A stretch of DNA of 64,000 nucleotides, taken from assembly GCA_029582265.1 (NCBI GenBank), contig CM055823.1:21115365-21179364 (forward strand). Direction: 5' to 3'. This document shows positions 22,024 to 34,478 of this stretch, piece by piece. The position numbers were made by a program, and so were the translations under genes. Position 1 is the stretch's first letter; the number at the start of each line of letters is the position of its first letter. The DNA comes from Zoroaster sp. YZ-2022. Its lineage: Eukaryota; Echinodermata; Asteroidea; Forcipulatida; Zoroasteridae. Under the pieces are notes generated by a model, which saw nothing but the letters and a program-made list of their open reading frames with translations, made no database searches and was not told the origin of the DNA.

Positions 22024-22565
22024 CATAAAATTCGTCATTGTAACCGATCTGTCAATGTTTCAGTTCAAGTAAGAAAGCATTCACAATGTTTAAACGATAC
22101 ACAACATAAATAGTCCGTGTATGTATCCGTCACTGCTTTTAAAGACCCTATATTATTATAATACACGTATTCCCGAAAAACAAATGATTACAGTTTTACA
22201 TGAAACTTGAGGTCAAGTTGGTGATGATATCAAACATCACTTAAATATGTTGTGTCTGAGGTGTTAACATTTTAGTGCAGTTAATCACATTATTTGGCAA
22301 ATAAATTGTTGTCATATGGAGAGGTAAATGTTTACATTTGAATGAAAACAAAATCCGAATGCATGTTCACTGTTCAACGACACAATGAAATAAGCTTAAA
22401 CTTTCAGAGTTTGTTTCTGTACATAACTTTGGATTCTAAAGTATGAATGTATTTACATACATTATACCAAAAGTGTATAATGCTTGAAGTTTGAATGCAG
22501 CTAATCAACATTTTTAACGAGCTTTAATTGTACAAGATTCTTTCGTCTTATTCTTCTCGATCCAG

Positions 22566-22692
22566 GATATGAAGATCAGCAGTGTCCGGATGTCTGCAAT
22601 TGTTGGATTTTTAAACGATATACCCGTGTGGATTGCATGGATGGTTGGAACCAGCACACCATCCGCGGCATCATGAACAGAACAAATATAAT
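22566..22692 (+). CDS. Exon: LRR N-terminal cap
   Basis: The acceptor is CTCGATCCAG and the donor is GTAAGT. The exon encodes CPDVCNCW and later RVDCMDGW, matching the C-x3-C-x-C-xn-C pattern of LRRNT caps. It then continues into the first LRR strand (IRGIMNRTNI). It enters in phase 1 and leaves in phase 2, so it is the adaptor between the phase-1 modules and the phase-2 LRR exons. Confidence 0.88.
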
Positions 22693-23495
22693 GTAAGTAC
22701 AAGGGTGGGGTGGGAGATGACAACCTTCACGCGGTCCACCCTGTTTCAACTAATGTCATCAAACCGATGTATGCAGCTACTAGCACTCTAAGCTGCTCAT
22801 CATCATACGAAAGAAGAAGAAGTACAAGGGTTCTGCCTGAGCAGGGATAGAAATACACTTTAATTAAACTAAATAACAAAACAAATCATTAAAAAACACA
22901 AGTTAATAACCAAATAATAATAACAATGATGGTGAGTTTTATACGAAATTCACGTCTCTTGTCTATCGAATTTAAATTAATTAAAGGGAAAATATTGTCA
23001 CGATCAGAGCAGACTTTTGACAGGGCATGGAATCAGTGTCTTAGGTTTAAATGTCATTTTGAAAGTGCTGATCAGAGGCGACGATTACTTTTGACAATTG
23101 GGGAAACGCGTCAGCGAGGATCTGACCTAACCCCTAATCTGACCTTTGATCTACCCCCATGAAGCCATCCCCCAATTTCCCCTCTTTTTTACGCTAATTA
23201 TTTTCTGGAATTTTTCAATTTATATTGACCTTTTTTTTTAAACTGATTATATTACTGGGGTGTGTATGGGTACGAGACGATTTCGAAGAACAAATAATTT
23301 ACCCAAAACATTTTTTTATACACTTCTTGTAATGAAACCAAGGATCCATCAAAAGTTTATTTTTCTGTGGTACGCAGTATAGCAGGAAATATTTGTCTGT
23401 TCGGTACAAGCAAGCGTGACGCTTGACCGGTTTATGAATATGCATAATCTGTAATTAGGTATAGCCAAATTTGAATGGAATGTTATTGAGGGCAT
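22693..23495. other. Intronic; end of a TTAA-type MITE at 22981
   Basis: TTAAAGGGAAAATATTGTCA at 22981-23000, followed by CGATCAGAGCAGACTTTTGA and CATGGAATCAGTG, is one end of the MITE family described at 13769. I could not find the second end. Nothing else is recognised. Confidence 0.55.
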
Positions 23496-24153
23496 ATGTA
23501 TGCTGTAACCAGGCATTGTGTGGGTACAGATATGGTGGGCATTCTAGCCTTGGACATCAAACTGCTAAGTCGGTACATTTCCGAACAAATAAGTTTTTAT
23601 TATAAATAAACATAAGGTTTATTATTATTATTATTATTATTAGGTATGCTGCAACCAGGTGTTGTGTGGGTACAGATAGGGTGGGCATTCTAGCCTGTGA
23701 CATCAAACTGCTAGGTCGGTACATTTCCGAACAAATAAGTTTTTATTATAAATAAACATAAGGTTTATTATTATTATTAGGTATGCTGCAACCAGGTGTT
23801 GTGTGGGTACAGATAGGGTGGGCATTCTAGCCTGTGACATCAAACTGCTAAGTCGGTACATTTCCGAACAAATAAGTTTTTATTATAAATAAACATAAGG
23901 TTTATTATTATTATTAGGTATGCTGCAACCAGGTGTTGTGTGGGTACAGATAGGGTGGGCATTCTAGCCTGTGACATCAAACTGCTAGCTCGGTACATTT
24001 CCGAACAAATAAGTTGTTATTATAAATAAACATAAGGTTTATTATTATTATTAGGTATGCTGCAACCAGGCATTGTGTGGGTACAGATAGGGTGGGCATT
24101 CTAGCCTGCGACATCAAACTGCTAAGTCGGTACATTTCCGAACAAATAAGTTT
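23496..24153. repeat. About 138-bp tandem repeat, 5 copies
   Basis: Units run from TATGCTGCAACCAGGTGTTG through GGTACAGATAGGGTGGGCAT, AAACTGCTAAGTCGGTAC and TTCCGAACAAATAAG to an (ATT)n stretch. They start at about 23498, 23645, 23782, 23919 and 24056. The (ATT)n length varies between units. Confidence 0.9.
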
Positions 24154-24715
24154 CTTAAACGTATCAAGAATTACAACTACAAAAATTAATTTAAGATCAC
24201 AAAAGGAATTAAATAACATCTAATAACGGCGTAGGCCTCCAGAAGTCAGCCACAAGGTTTTCCAGAGTTTTCAGCTCATCGAGTTTTATCTGAGTTTTTA
24301 CCCTGGGCAGGAAAAGTTATGTCGCGCCAACATTATGTACATTTATATTCAAGCAGTAATAAGGAAAACACAAAGTTCGTTTCGTATTTTTAGACAAGAA
24401 ATAGAAGTATGTGCCCATTAATATGAACTAATACAAATAAAGATGGAAGTTTGTTCAAATAATAAGAAAGTAATAATTGTTAATAAGTGACAAATAAACA
24501 AGCCGTCCCTAGCTAGTTTGGCAGGCTTCATGCAGTTATGTTTTTGTATGTAATTAATAATTGGAGTATTAGGGGGCAAGGGTAGTTCGGTATATTTAAT
24601 TGGTGTGTCAGGGGTATAATGCGTACAGTACTGCGCATAGAACAGACGCACACTTAAGTACATAAGGGGTAACATATAAGTATTCTGGGTTCATTTACGT
24701 GCATTACTTTAATAA

Positions 24716-24895
24716 TCTAGTACACGGGACCAACGGCTTAACGTCCCATCCGAAGGACGAAGCAATTACGGTTTAGCGTCTTGCTCAAGGACACAAGCGC
24801 CGTGACCGGCCAGCCAGGGATTCGAGCCCACATTCTAACAACGCCAGAACTTGAGTCCGATGCACTAGACCGCTTGGTTACGACACTCCACTGTA
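24716..24895 (-). mobile_element. tRNA-derived SINE, partial copy
   Basis: The - strand reads a tRNA-like head with B box GGGCTCGAATCCC (about 24815-24830), then CTTGAGCAAGACGCTAAA. The body stops near 24716. It belongs to the same family as 15612 and 33222. Confidence 0.7.
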
Positions 24896-25468
24896 TTGGG
24901 AGCCTGTAAACAAAATGAATTATAATTATGTAATAATGGGGAGTAACTTTTTGGTAGGGGATGATAATTATTCAGACATTGCCATTACATGTTGCCCCCC
25001 TCCCCCGATTGTCACCTATATGCTTGTTAGTGTCGCCAATCATGGGTTAATAAAAAATAATTCTTTCTCACAACAGAAGGGAAATAGTAGCTACAATTAC
25101 AGAGGAGAAATATCGCTCTTGGAGGAATCGCTGTCAAGTATGATGAAGCTAAACAAATTATAACAAACCAATTGCTGTATTTAAATATTAATTGGAGTCC
25201 AATTATTATGCATTTTAATCGTATATTTTACATCTTACGAATTAGCAAACTTTACAAAAATAATATGCACAAGGCCAAAATATTGGAGGGGGATATTGCC
25301 TTTAGCGTCCCCTCCACCATAAATATTTGGGGGCATTTTCCCCCATCCACCCCACCCCTATCGCCCCCAATGGCTCTGATTGTGACGATATTGTTGCTTT
25401 AATGTTATAATTTGACATAATGTGTAATAAAGTGCTTTTCTTTCTATTGTGACACCCTTTATCTGCAG

Positions 25469-25540
25469 TTCGTTATCGGGTGGAAATATCAGCGTTCTGC
25501 CAACTGGTCTTTTTAAAGACTTTTCGTTCTTACGACAATT
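25469..25540 (+). CDS. Exon: LRR 1 (72 nt)
   Basis: Acceptor ATCTGCAG, donor GTAAGT. Exactly 24 codons in phase 2-2. It encodes SLSGGNISVLPTGLFKDFSF followed by LRQL, the LxxNxIxxLPxGxFxxLxxLxxL pattern of extracellular (typical) LRRs. Confidence 0.92.
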
Positions 25541-27640
25541 GTAAGTGTTAATGTTCGTTCTTCCTTAAATTACCGTAACATATAAGGGGACGTATGATCA
25601 TTTTGTATGGTCATATTCAACTGAACTGGAACTGTTCAATATAATATACAGTACGGTAAAATACCACTTTAATAAACACAGCGATATGCAACTATAATTT
25701 ATTTACTGTTAGGAACACTTTCATTTCCTTCTTTCTGTGTATTGTCATTTCTGTAAATTACGGCGATGAAATAGGGACACAAGGCAAAGGGGGGGGGGGG
25801 GCACACACTGCCAAAAAGTGGCACCCAAAAATATAGTAAGTTTACATGCATGGCCGGCGATAAGGGAGGTTCACGTGCCACCTTCGACTCCCCCAACCCA
25901 CTCCCCCGAGATCCGCCATATATATTTGAGGTCTTGAAGCCTCAAAATAACATTTAGTAGAGCCATGGCGGCCATCTTGAATTGGAAGAGGCAGCCATTT
26001 CGATTATGTTTTAATTGCTGACGAGCTTATTAATCAATGTCCAAGAGTAAAAGTCAACATCAGGTTTGAAGAGACCTCTTTGGTATAGTCGATGTCATTT
26101 TTAGTAGGGTAAAAACTCTTAAATTGTACAGCATCAGTAATTTGTTTAATATCGGTACTCTTCTTCTTATCTTGTTAGTAATGTAAATGTGTTGTTCCTT
26201 TTAGTAGCAAATATAATGACTCTACATTTATTATCTTTCTGCATAAATAGTAAACACGAAGGTATAAACATATGTTTTCGTACAAAATAGCTGAATGGCC
26301 AATTTGGATTTCACAACACTGATGCCAGTCTCAAGTACCCCGTAGGAATAACCAACATTATTATAGAGAAAGATCATGCACAGTCTTCCTGTTCGTTAAA
26401 ACACTGCATGATGACAGACACGGCCTTCACTAATTGGTAAAACACTCCCACTTCTCGGCATCAACAGTAGCCTTGACAAAGGCGTGTCGGAACGGTCCGT
26501 GTACATACTGTCTTTCTGTTTATATAATGTTTTTGCTGCGTTCAGGATAAAAGAAACAAGAAAGAACAAATTATATTTTTTGTCCTTTATCTTTTTTTGT
26601 TATATGCACAAAGGGAACAAACGTACCATACTTATGTCGACCGATTTAAATTGCATAATACACGAATTCAAAACGTACCGTTTTGTGTAAACCGTTCTCA
26701 CGATATAAACTGAGACAATTAAAAAGGTCAACAGAATTACTATTTTATTATAATTTCTTAAAACAAGAAAAACGTTGTTGTTATTTACGTTTCCTATTTT
26801 ATTAAAGACATAAATAAAACAAATCCGTTAACACTTCGTTGTTTGTACATGTACTGAACAAGAAGGAAAATTCTAATCCAAATGGCTATCTGTGGACGAC
26901 TGTGGACTGTGGACGACCGCCACCTGACAGCGTAACATAGGGTTTCTCCGCTCAGAATTCGGCTCCCTTACATGTAGCTTAGAAAGACTAAAGGACATGT
27001 AGCAAAGTATTCATGAAGTGACCCAATGAAAGTGGTGTCTCTGTATTCAGGGTTGGTACAGTAGAGGGCACTTTTTTAACTGGCCATTGTGCCTTTCTGA
27101 GGCATTTTGAGCAGTGACACCCAAATTCCATGGGGTTATTTAAATTTAGCCATTTCTACTAAATTTACTAAGGTTGCAAATTGATTTCAAAGTTTCAAAT
27201 ATAACAAATTACTGAATTCAAAATTTCAGTTTTCGAATATATCTCTTGTCTTGGTTGCAGCTCTCATAAGTGGCCGCTTTTTTCATCAAATTTGCCTGAG
27301 AAGCAGCCTCAAAAATTGCTGCTCTGTTTTCAAAATTGGTGGCACTATAAAACACAATAATCACACGGCATGAGATGCTTCAAAAATGTCTCGGCACTAT
27401 TTAAGACTCAACATGTGCATTACCATTCCGTCCACAAATAAATATCTAAGAACGAAATATTCTCATTCAAATCAATCCGTTTGTGCACTCATTCATAAAC
27501 CCATGCATGACAGAAACACACAAACTTAAGGAATCCATGGGTAAATACTTACCCAAAGCCTAAAGAAGTGAACATTTGATGGTATACAATTGTTCATTAA
27601 AGGACTTTAAGAAATTTAATTTTCTAAAATGAGTGAATTC
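25541..27640. other. Intron between LRR 1 and LRR 2; no gene
   Basis: A run of G lies at about 25790-25801. AGCCTTGACAAAGGCGTGTC at 26469-26488 resembles AGCCTTGATCAAGGCGCGTC at 45929-45948 and is probably a shared repeat end. No further exon is recognised. Confidence 0.5.
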
Positions 27641-27649
27641 CAGGCAGGG

Positions 27650-28210
27650 AAATCGTTCAACTTGTTTGATACCGTGACAACGTTTCATAAAGTATAATTT
27701 CAGGAAAATCTGAGAACATTGATGGATATTATACCGATGTACAACTACACTTTGACACGATGTTTTTAACCGTACTTTGTGATTGTATTTTCTATATAGG
27801 CCTAATGAGCTGCAGGCGGAAACATTTTTCATCGTTTTGACAGATAACTAATATTTCACCAAAAATCTAAGAACATTGAAGGGAATAGCCATATTATTTG
27901 GCTTTAACGATTTTTGTTTTAACCCTATACTTTGTTTTCCCATCTTAGATATCTGAATAACAGCAATTTAAGTACAATTGCATCAGGAGCATTTGATGGT
28001 CTTCAAAATCTCCAGTGGTTGTAAGTATTCATGTCATGAATTTTAACTGAGTCACCGATTTCTTATGGGGAGATGGGGGATATATACCCCCACTTTTTGG
28101 CCCGGGGTGGGCTAACAAATATTAATAAGCGAGTAATTCATGCAAAAAGAAAGGGGATTTTTTTAAATATTAATTGTTTGTTTGTTTGTTTGTTTGGGCC
28201 TGCTGAGTTA
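27650..28210 (+). repeat. Duplicated LRR exon-intron cassette, copy A
   Basis: The upstream intron block (GAAAATCTGAGAACATTGAT at about 27710, TGTTTTTAACC, and GCCTAATGAGCTGCAGGCGG at 27800-27819) and the downstream block (AAATATTAATAAGCGAGTAA at about 28116-28135, then TTTGTTTGGGCCT) both recur around the exon at 52180. This shows one duplicated unit of exon plus flanking intron. Confidence 0.85.
27949..28020 (+). CDS. Exon: LRR 2 (72 nt)
   Basis: Acceptor CATCTTAG, donor GTAAGT. It encodes LYLNNSNLSTIASGAFDGLQ, then NLQWL, a typical LRR in phase 2-2. The flanking intron sequence on both sides is paralogous to that around the exon at 52180. Confidence 0.93.
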
Positions 28211-29490
28211 TATAACATTTTTAGTGTTTGTGTTTTTTAGTCCAAAAAACAAAACAAAACAAAACAAACCCCGACCCCGCCCCCACCCAACAAAAAAACC
28301 AAAGGAGAAGATAAATGTTTCATGCAAACAAATTTCAATATCATTTTATTTACAATTTTTTATTTTATCAACCCTGTCACAGTTGGAGTAAGTTCAATAG
28401 GCGGAACAGCCAAAAAGGCTAAGAAGGGTGACCCTTCCAATCAATGAGTGCATTACGGATCACGTGATGCATTTCCTGCTATTTCATGTTAAATTTACTC
28501 CCTGTACACAGTTTTTAAATCACAAAACATTCCTATTTAAACACGTTATTTTTCACTTTATTATTCAATAAAATCTGATATTTAAGTAAATATAATTTAT
28601 TTGGAACTTCAAACTCTGTCACAAGTTTCGAAAATTATTCGGGAGACCACATATCCGCTGTCAAATCCCCGGCTTAATATCGGCAATACACCAGCAAAAT
28701 CAAAACAGGGCCCCACAAAAATGCGTTAATCAAAATGTGATCCCGATTAATTATGGATCTTAAATTTGGCAAAATGTTCAAAAGATATCTATAAGTATTT
28801 ATGTAGCACGATCAGTTCAAAAAACTGCAAAAACTTGAAATTTTAGGTCTGGATATTAGGCATAATTTCAATCGATCCGTACACCTGAAAAAAGTGGCTT
28901 ATTTCGGTCATCGTCGGAACTGTGTTCTGATGTATTTAGTATGAATGGGACTTCCAAATATGAGCAATGTAGGATCGGAGTCCAGGATCACCTTTTGATT
29001 CATCTGTTATTGCCCGAGCTTGCACTGAGAACAGCCGATTCGGTTTGGTGCCGCGTGCACTTACCCTAGATTTCAACAAGAGCTGCGCAACAAGTGTTAA
29101 CAATTAAACCATTTTCAAGCGGTACTATAGGTTAAGCAGTACCAAGGTTAGCTTCTGTGTAATTTAGAAGCAAATCGAGACTTTTTTTTTTGACAATTCC
29201 CTTTTGTTTTTACAGAAATGTAACTGTTTGGAGAAAAGGAAAAAAATAATAAAATGCGTAAGAGTTTTGTTTAAATTAAGATTGCTATTTTTTTTGCTAA
29301 TAAATCCGTACATTTCATCTACATCAGAGAGGGGTGGACCTCAGGGTGGAGCTTACAATGCTGAGCTTTTCATTGGCCAGTGATGCAATGACCGTCGTAC
29401 GTATGTACGCACAGAAAATAATTCAACATTGAAATCTGTTTACCATCGATCAAATTGGCCCAAATATTCAGTGAACATCCGGCAGGATAC
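28211..29490. other. Intronic; no gene recognised
   Basis: CAAAA repeats and a C-rich run lie near 28243-28290. I see no other supported feature. Confidence 0.5.
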
Positions 29491-29494
29491 ATTT

Positions 29495-29685
29495 TCAGAT
29501 TGTTTGATACCACGATAGCGTTTTGCAACTATACTTTCTTGAAAATCTGAGAACATTGATAAGTATTACCAATGTATTTCTGTTTCAGTACATTGTTTTC
29601 AACCCTATTGATCTGGATTATCGATACAAGCTCAATCACTTGTCATAAATTTCAATCATTCAGTAACACACCCAACAATCAAGCT
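29495..29685 (+). repeat. LRR cassette relic lacking its exon, copy B
   Basis: TGTTTGATACCACGATAGCG (about 29499) and GAAAATCTGAGAACATTGAT (29543-29562), then GTTTTCAACCCTATT, match the intron upstream of LRR 2. TGTCATAAATTTCAATCATT (about 29641) matches the intron just after the LRR 3 donor. The LRR exon that should lie between them is missing, with about 35 bases in its place. Confidence 0.65.
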
Positions 29686-29714
29686 AGATGGTGACCTGTG
29701 AAACTAGGTAGACT

Positions 29715-30240
29715 TACTAGTGGATGTCATGTCATGTCATGTCATGTGTCTGTCTGTCGGGCTGTCTGTCTGTCTGTCTGTCTTTCTGTGTGTCGGGGGG
29801 TGCTTCAACTCGAAGCGCCTCACGTGCTGGTGCGGGGTCCAGCGCGTCGGCCTCTCGTTCCGGTGGGAGCCTAACAGGGGTTGGGCCCTCGTCCGGGGCG
29901 GGATGCTCGGCGGGGTCTGCGGGACCTTCTTTTCCCGCGGTTTCTCCGGCGTCCGGGGCTCCTTTGCCCGTTTTTTTTTTTTTACTGATAGCTGATAATA
30001 CCCTCCAAATTTAACTATACATATAAATATACATTTAAATTCTCCAAAAACTATTTTTCTGGTTGTCTGTTTTTAATTTCCATGTGCAATTTGAGTTGTT
30101 CTCTCTGTATTTTTTGTTCTTTTCCTTTTTTGTTTTTATAACGGTGCTTTCTTAAACATTTGATTTGTAAATTTACCTGTAATTCGGCAGGTGCCGCGAT
30201 TTGTAAATATTTCATAAACCATAATTGAATTGAATTGAAC
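29715..30240 (+). mobile_element. GC-rich retroelement fragment with TTGAA tail
   Basis: After TGTCA and TGTC microsatellites, a strongly GC-rich block (about 29795-29970) contrasts with AT-rich surroundings. AT-rich sequence follows, with TGTAATTCGGCAGGTGCCGC and a terminal ATTGAATTGAATTGAAC run (about 30221-30238). A GC-rich 5' end joined to a 3' end with a short tandem tail looks like an internally deleted LINE or SINE-like chimera. I cannot name the family. The ORFs here read a GC-rich low-complexity stretch. Confidence 0.5.
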
Positions 30241-33220
30241 CTAACATTAAGAAATCAAAGATAGAAGACACATTATTAAGTAAAAGAATGTCTTCAATGA
30301 GGATTTCCGACTAAAGGGCGGCATTAACTGTTATTCATAAATGTCCAAGACAGTTGAGACAATCTGATTAGACAAAACGTAATCACTTTGTGTGTATTAA
30401 TGGATGATAAAGACATGGCTTACGAAAATCACAGCAGCGCACATGTGCTAGCTATGTGCTAGCTATTCGCCAGCTGTTTTGTGTGAAGCCAATGAGGATT
30501 TGAACAAATCAGAATGACGAAGATTGTTTTGCATCACGCGCCTGACTCATGTACACTGAAAGTGTTTCGTATGTCCTCAAAACGTGAATTTACCTAGATT
30601 TCTATTTGAGTTCATTCAACAAAAAATGCACATATTTTACCGTGACATTTTGAAAACAAAATTGATGCGGGCGTAAAGGCGAGGTCCTTATCGCCCGTGA
30701 CCACACCCAAAACTGGTCATTAACCTGCGGTAAAGACCAAGCAACAAACTGTTATTCCCTTATTAAATGAGCTTACATGGCAAGACACAAACACAGCCTC
30801 TGAGGTCTTAAATCACATTAAAGTTGACATATGGGAATGTGGATAAGTATACTTTTTACACAGTTATGCTTGTATCAATCTATATCTGCAAGAACGCATA
30901 CAAACAAAATTATTTGAAGACCTTTCTGGAGTTCCTTGTAAACAATGTATGGTAGCATTCATGCTAAACTTGAAAGGCTGCACTGCACTCATCATTCAGC
31001 ATGCAGTAATTTCCCTTAATACCAAACGTTTTGCTGATTCAGTTCTTTGGACCAAAAAAAAAAAGAAGATCAATGTTCCATTGAAAACAAAAATTTATAT
31101 CTTTAATATTTTTCAGATTTATTGTAACGTTGAATTTCTGTCTCTGGCGGAACATTAAAAATTGTTGTTGTTTGAGATTCCCAATACAGTGTAGGGGCTT
31201 TAATTAAGACATGGCATCACAAAATTAGCTAAGAATCTAAAATTTAGATTTTTGATTCCACTGAATTATAATATTTGTCATTTACAATTGAGATAATTAG
31301 TGCTAATTTAGTTAAAATAATTTTGCGTCAAAATGTCTTCACTGGCGTTTATTGACATCAAATATCTCTAGCTGTGATTAGAGTTATTTAATTGTTAATA
31401 ACAATAAATAAAAATTATTTCTTGAAACCCTGTTCAAAAACCAATCTTTCAAACAAATAGGCCATCATTCTTTGTTTAAAAATACAAAGTTCATTTAAAA
31501 AGACCAAAAAATCTAGTTTTTTAAAAAACAATTTTCACACATTGTCCATACTGCTTTTTGTTCTTAAATATGTAAATCTTTATTGTTGATAGTTTATGTC
31601 CAACATACCTTACACAGAACTGATGAAAGCATGTTGCATGTCCTTATTTTTTCTCTGTTTTCCTGTGCAGCTACATAGTAGGCATTCTGAGTTTCTGTCT
31701 TATGAGACATTAGTTGGGTAACTTGATGAGCCTTTCTCTGACTAAGAGTGCCAACAGCCTGAAACAAATCATTTTTGGAAGGCTTGCAACTGCAATGATC
31801 ACCAGAACAAATATTAATTTGGCAGATATGGCAACTACAGAATCAATCCCCTCATCAGATTTGATGGAAAGAAATGTTTTACACCTGTAAACAAATCAAT
31901 TTATTACACATTTTAACTTGGGAACAGAACACAGCAATCGCCCTGTTGAGTGGAACTGATCCACCCATTCCGCAGTGTGCATTTACATGATCCATCTTAT
32001 TGAAAGAAGCAATTCTCACCATCTTATAATTAAAAGGGAGTGTATATACACCAATGGTTAATAAATGAATGTGAATACATCCATATACTTATAGAATCAA
32101 GAGATGTATAGAAGCCAAACTGTAGAAAATATGTTCACATTTGTTTGTATTTGTTAAAATGTGGAAATGTTTCAATGTCCAATGATCCATTTAAAATTGG
32201 AGTGTTTCATTCATACATTTCACATTGTCAAGTGGAATAACTTCTCCAGTATTTCGGTACATTAACATATTACATTGCAAGTTTAATTCACTCAGTTACT
32301 CCCTGAATTAATTAGGACAAAAAAATACCCTTTCATTCCCGCTCTCAGAATATTTTGGATAACATCATATACTGACATCCTGCAACTTGAATTTGTATGT
32401 ATAAAAGTATGTTGGATATTGCAATGGTAATGAAGGGATGTATCCAAACCCCTTTTATGCTTAAACCAGTTAGAGTTAGTGTAATGCTTTCATGAGGATG
32501 CTTTCTTAAAGGGGGTATATCGTCACAATCAGAGCAGGCTTGCGGCTTGACATTGAATCCTGCACTGATAGTTTTAGATGAACTCAGATGAACCCAGTGA
32601 ATATTTATGGATATATTTGCGTATCTTAATTTGTTGCAGCTGGGTCATTCCACGTCAAATCTTTCCAAGGTCAATCTCACAGATTTTTAATTTTTTTTTA
32701 CTTTCTAGGTTTGTTTGGTTCTATGAGAAAACTCCCAAACTGAAATTTGAGCGTTTTTGGTCATGTGGTTTGTGAGTTTCAGGTCATTGAACTTTTTACC
32801 TTCCGTTTGACCTCTACAACTTTGGAAATCATTCATTCTCTTTTAACATATGCTTAGTGTTTGCATTATTTACTTATAATTACCTGTCTGGCACATCTGG
32901 TTCAATTCAATTGGACTTGTCCAAAAAATCACTGATGTATTCCCCATCAATGATGAGTCCTGAAGTTGAAAATAACATTCATTGTAAACTGATTTTCACT
33001 GAAACACATTTAACTTTGTACAGTCCAGTGAGGAAATAAATAAACTCACCACTATATACTTACCGAGTAATTGCTTTGTTTCAAAAGAGATAAAGATTTT
33101 GTTCAAGAACAGCTATAACTTTAATCTTTTAAACATTTACATGTATAGGGGAAGACGATCAGAGCATAATGATTGCAACATCAAGTTGTAACCAATCGGT
33201 TCTTTTCAGAACTGTTTACA
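30241..33220. other. Intronic; one TTAA-type MITE end, no gene
   Basis: TTAAAGGGGGTATATCGTCA at 32506-32525, then CAATCAGAGCAGG and GCACTGATAGTTTTAGAT, is one end of the family seen at 13769. No exon or other element is recognised. Confidence 0.5.
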
Positions 33221-33221
33221 A

Positions 33222-33570
33222 GTGGTTTAACGCATCAGATTTGTATTCTAATGGCTGAGTCGTCAGAATATGGGTTCGAATCCCAACCGCGACCGGGGTA
33301 CTTGTGTCCTTGAGCAAGACACTTTACGATAATTGCTTCTCTCCACCCAGGGGTAAATGGGTACCTGTGAGGGCAGAGTTGGTTGTTGTGTTTGATTAGC
33401 CCTATATGTGCTGTAATGGCAGCAATTGAGCTGTATACTCACCCAGGGAGCTGAGATGGTTTCAGGAATGATTTATGAGCCTGATGCGCAGGGGTAAAAA
33501 TATAATGCGCCTTGAGCACCAGTTTGGTGGATACGTGCGCCATATAAGTCCACACCACCACCATTTATTT
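33222..33570 (+). mobile_element. tRNA-derived SINE, full-length copy
   Basis: tRNA-like head with B box GGGTTCGAATCCC (33271-33283), then CTTGAGCAAGACACTTTACG, CACCCAGGGGTAAATGGGTA, CCTGTGAGGGCAGAGTTGG, TTTCAGGAATGATTTATGAG and ATGCGCCTTGAGCACC, ending with GCGCCATATAAGTCC and an ACC-rich tail. It is the best-preserved member in the window. Confidence 0.87.
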
Positions 33571-34478
33571 CAATACACATATTGACAATAAAAAAAAAAT
33601 ACAAAATACATTACAGGTGTATACAAATAGGACTATTTACAGAATATACAGGTTAAAAATAATACAAAGACAAACTTGGTTTGTCTAGATACTTCTACAT
33701 ATATCATATAACTGAATTAAATTGGCACAAATAAAAGAACCAAAATAACAAATAAACTTACTTAAGTAAGTACAGCTAACTCATACATATATTATAACCA
33801 AATTAAAATGACAAATACATGTAACAAAGAAAATAAATAAATAAAGCTAACTCATCAAAAGCAATTATAATGAATCGAACAATAAAGTCAACTTAAAGCA
33901 ACCAAATATTAACATAATGAAAAAAGCCAAAGACATCTTAACAAAGGAAAAATAGAAAACAGAAATTCGCGAATAAATTAGTAAGCAAATGAATTAATTA
34001 ACTAGTTAGTCATCATTACGAAGAATTATACAAAAATGAACTAATAAATCTATACAAAAAACATAACTGGATTAAATTTACACAATTAATTGAACCAAAT
34101 AAATAAATAGTCAACACATAAAGTGCAATATAATTAATTAATTAGACATCATAAAGAAGAATTAATTATATACAAAAGGAACTTATATACAATATAAAAA
34201 CTAATATATTTCTACACAGATACATATACTTATGCTTTATACATATACATATAACAGCTGGATTAAATTGACACAAATAATTGAACCAAAATAACAAATA
34301 AGCAAGTAAATAAATAAATTACAAAATAAATAAATAAAGTCAAACACATAAGTCAAGGCAAACAACAAAATGTAAACATGATAATGAGAAAAACATCTTA
34401 AACAAAGGAAACATGGAAAACAAAAATTCATGAATAGTTTAGTAAATGAATTAATGAACTTAACATAAAATTATGCAA
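33571..34478 (-). repeat. AT-rich LINE 3' region with diverged internal repeats
   Basis: Phrases such as TTGAACCAAAATAACAAATA, ACATCTTAACAAAGGAAA and AATGAATTAATTAAC recur two or three times at about 250-300 bp intervals. It lies directly downstream of the LINE ORF2 and is probably its 3' untranslated region. The boundary is not certain. Confidence 0.5.

Noticed and set aside
29720..30014. GC-rich ORFs with Gly/Ser/Ala-rich translation
   Set aside because: They start in TGTCA/TGTC microsatellites and end in a T run; composition alone explains the open frames.
33222..33300. A tRNA gene
   Set aside because: The tRNA-like head is part of a SINE: it lacks a proper acceptor stem and is followed by the conserved SINE body.
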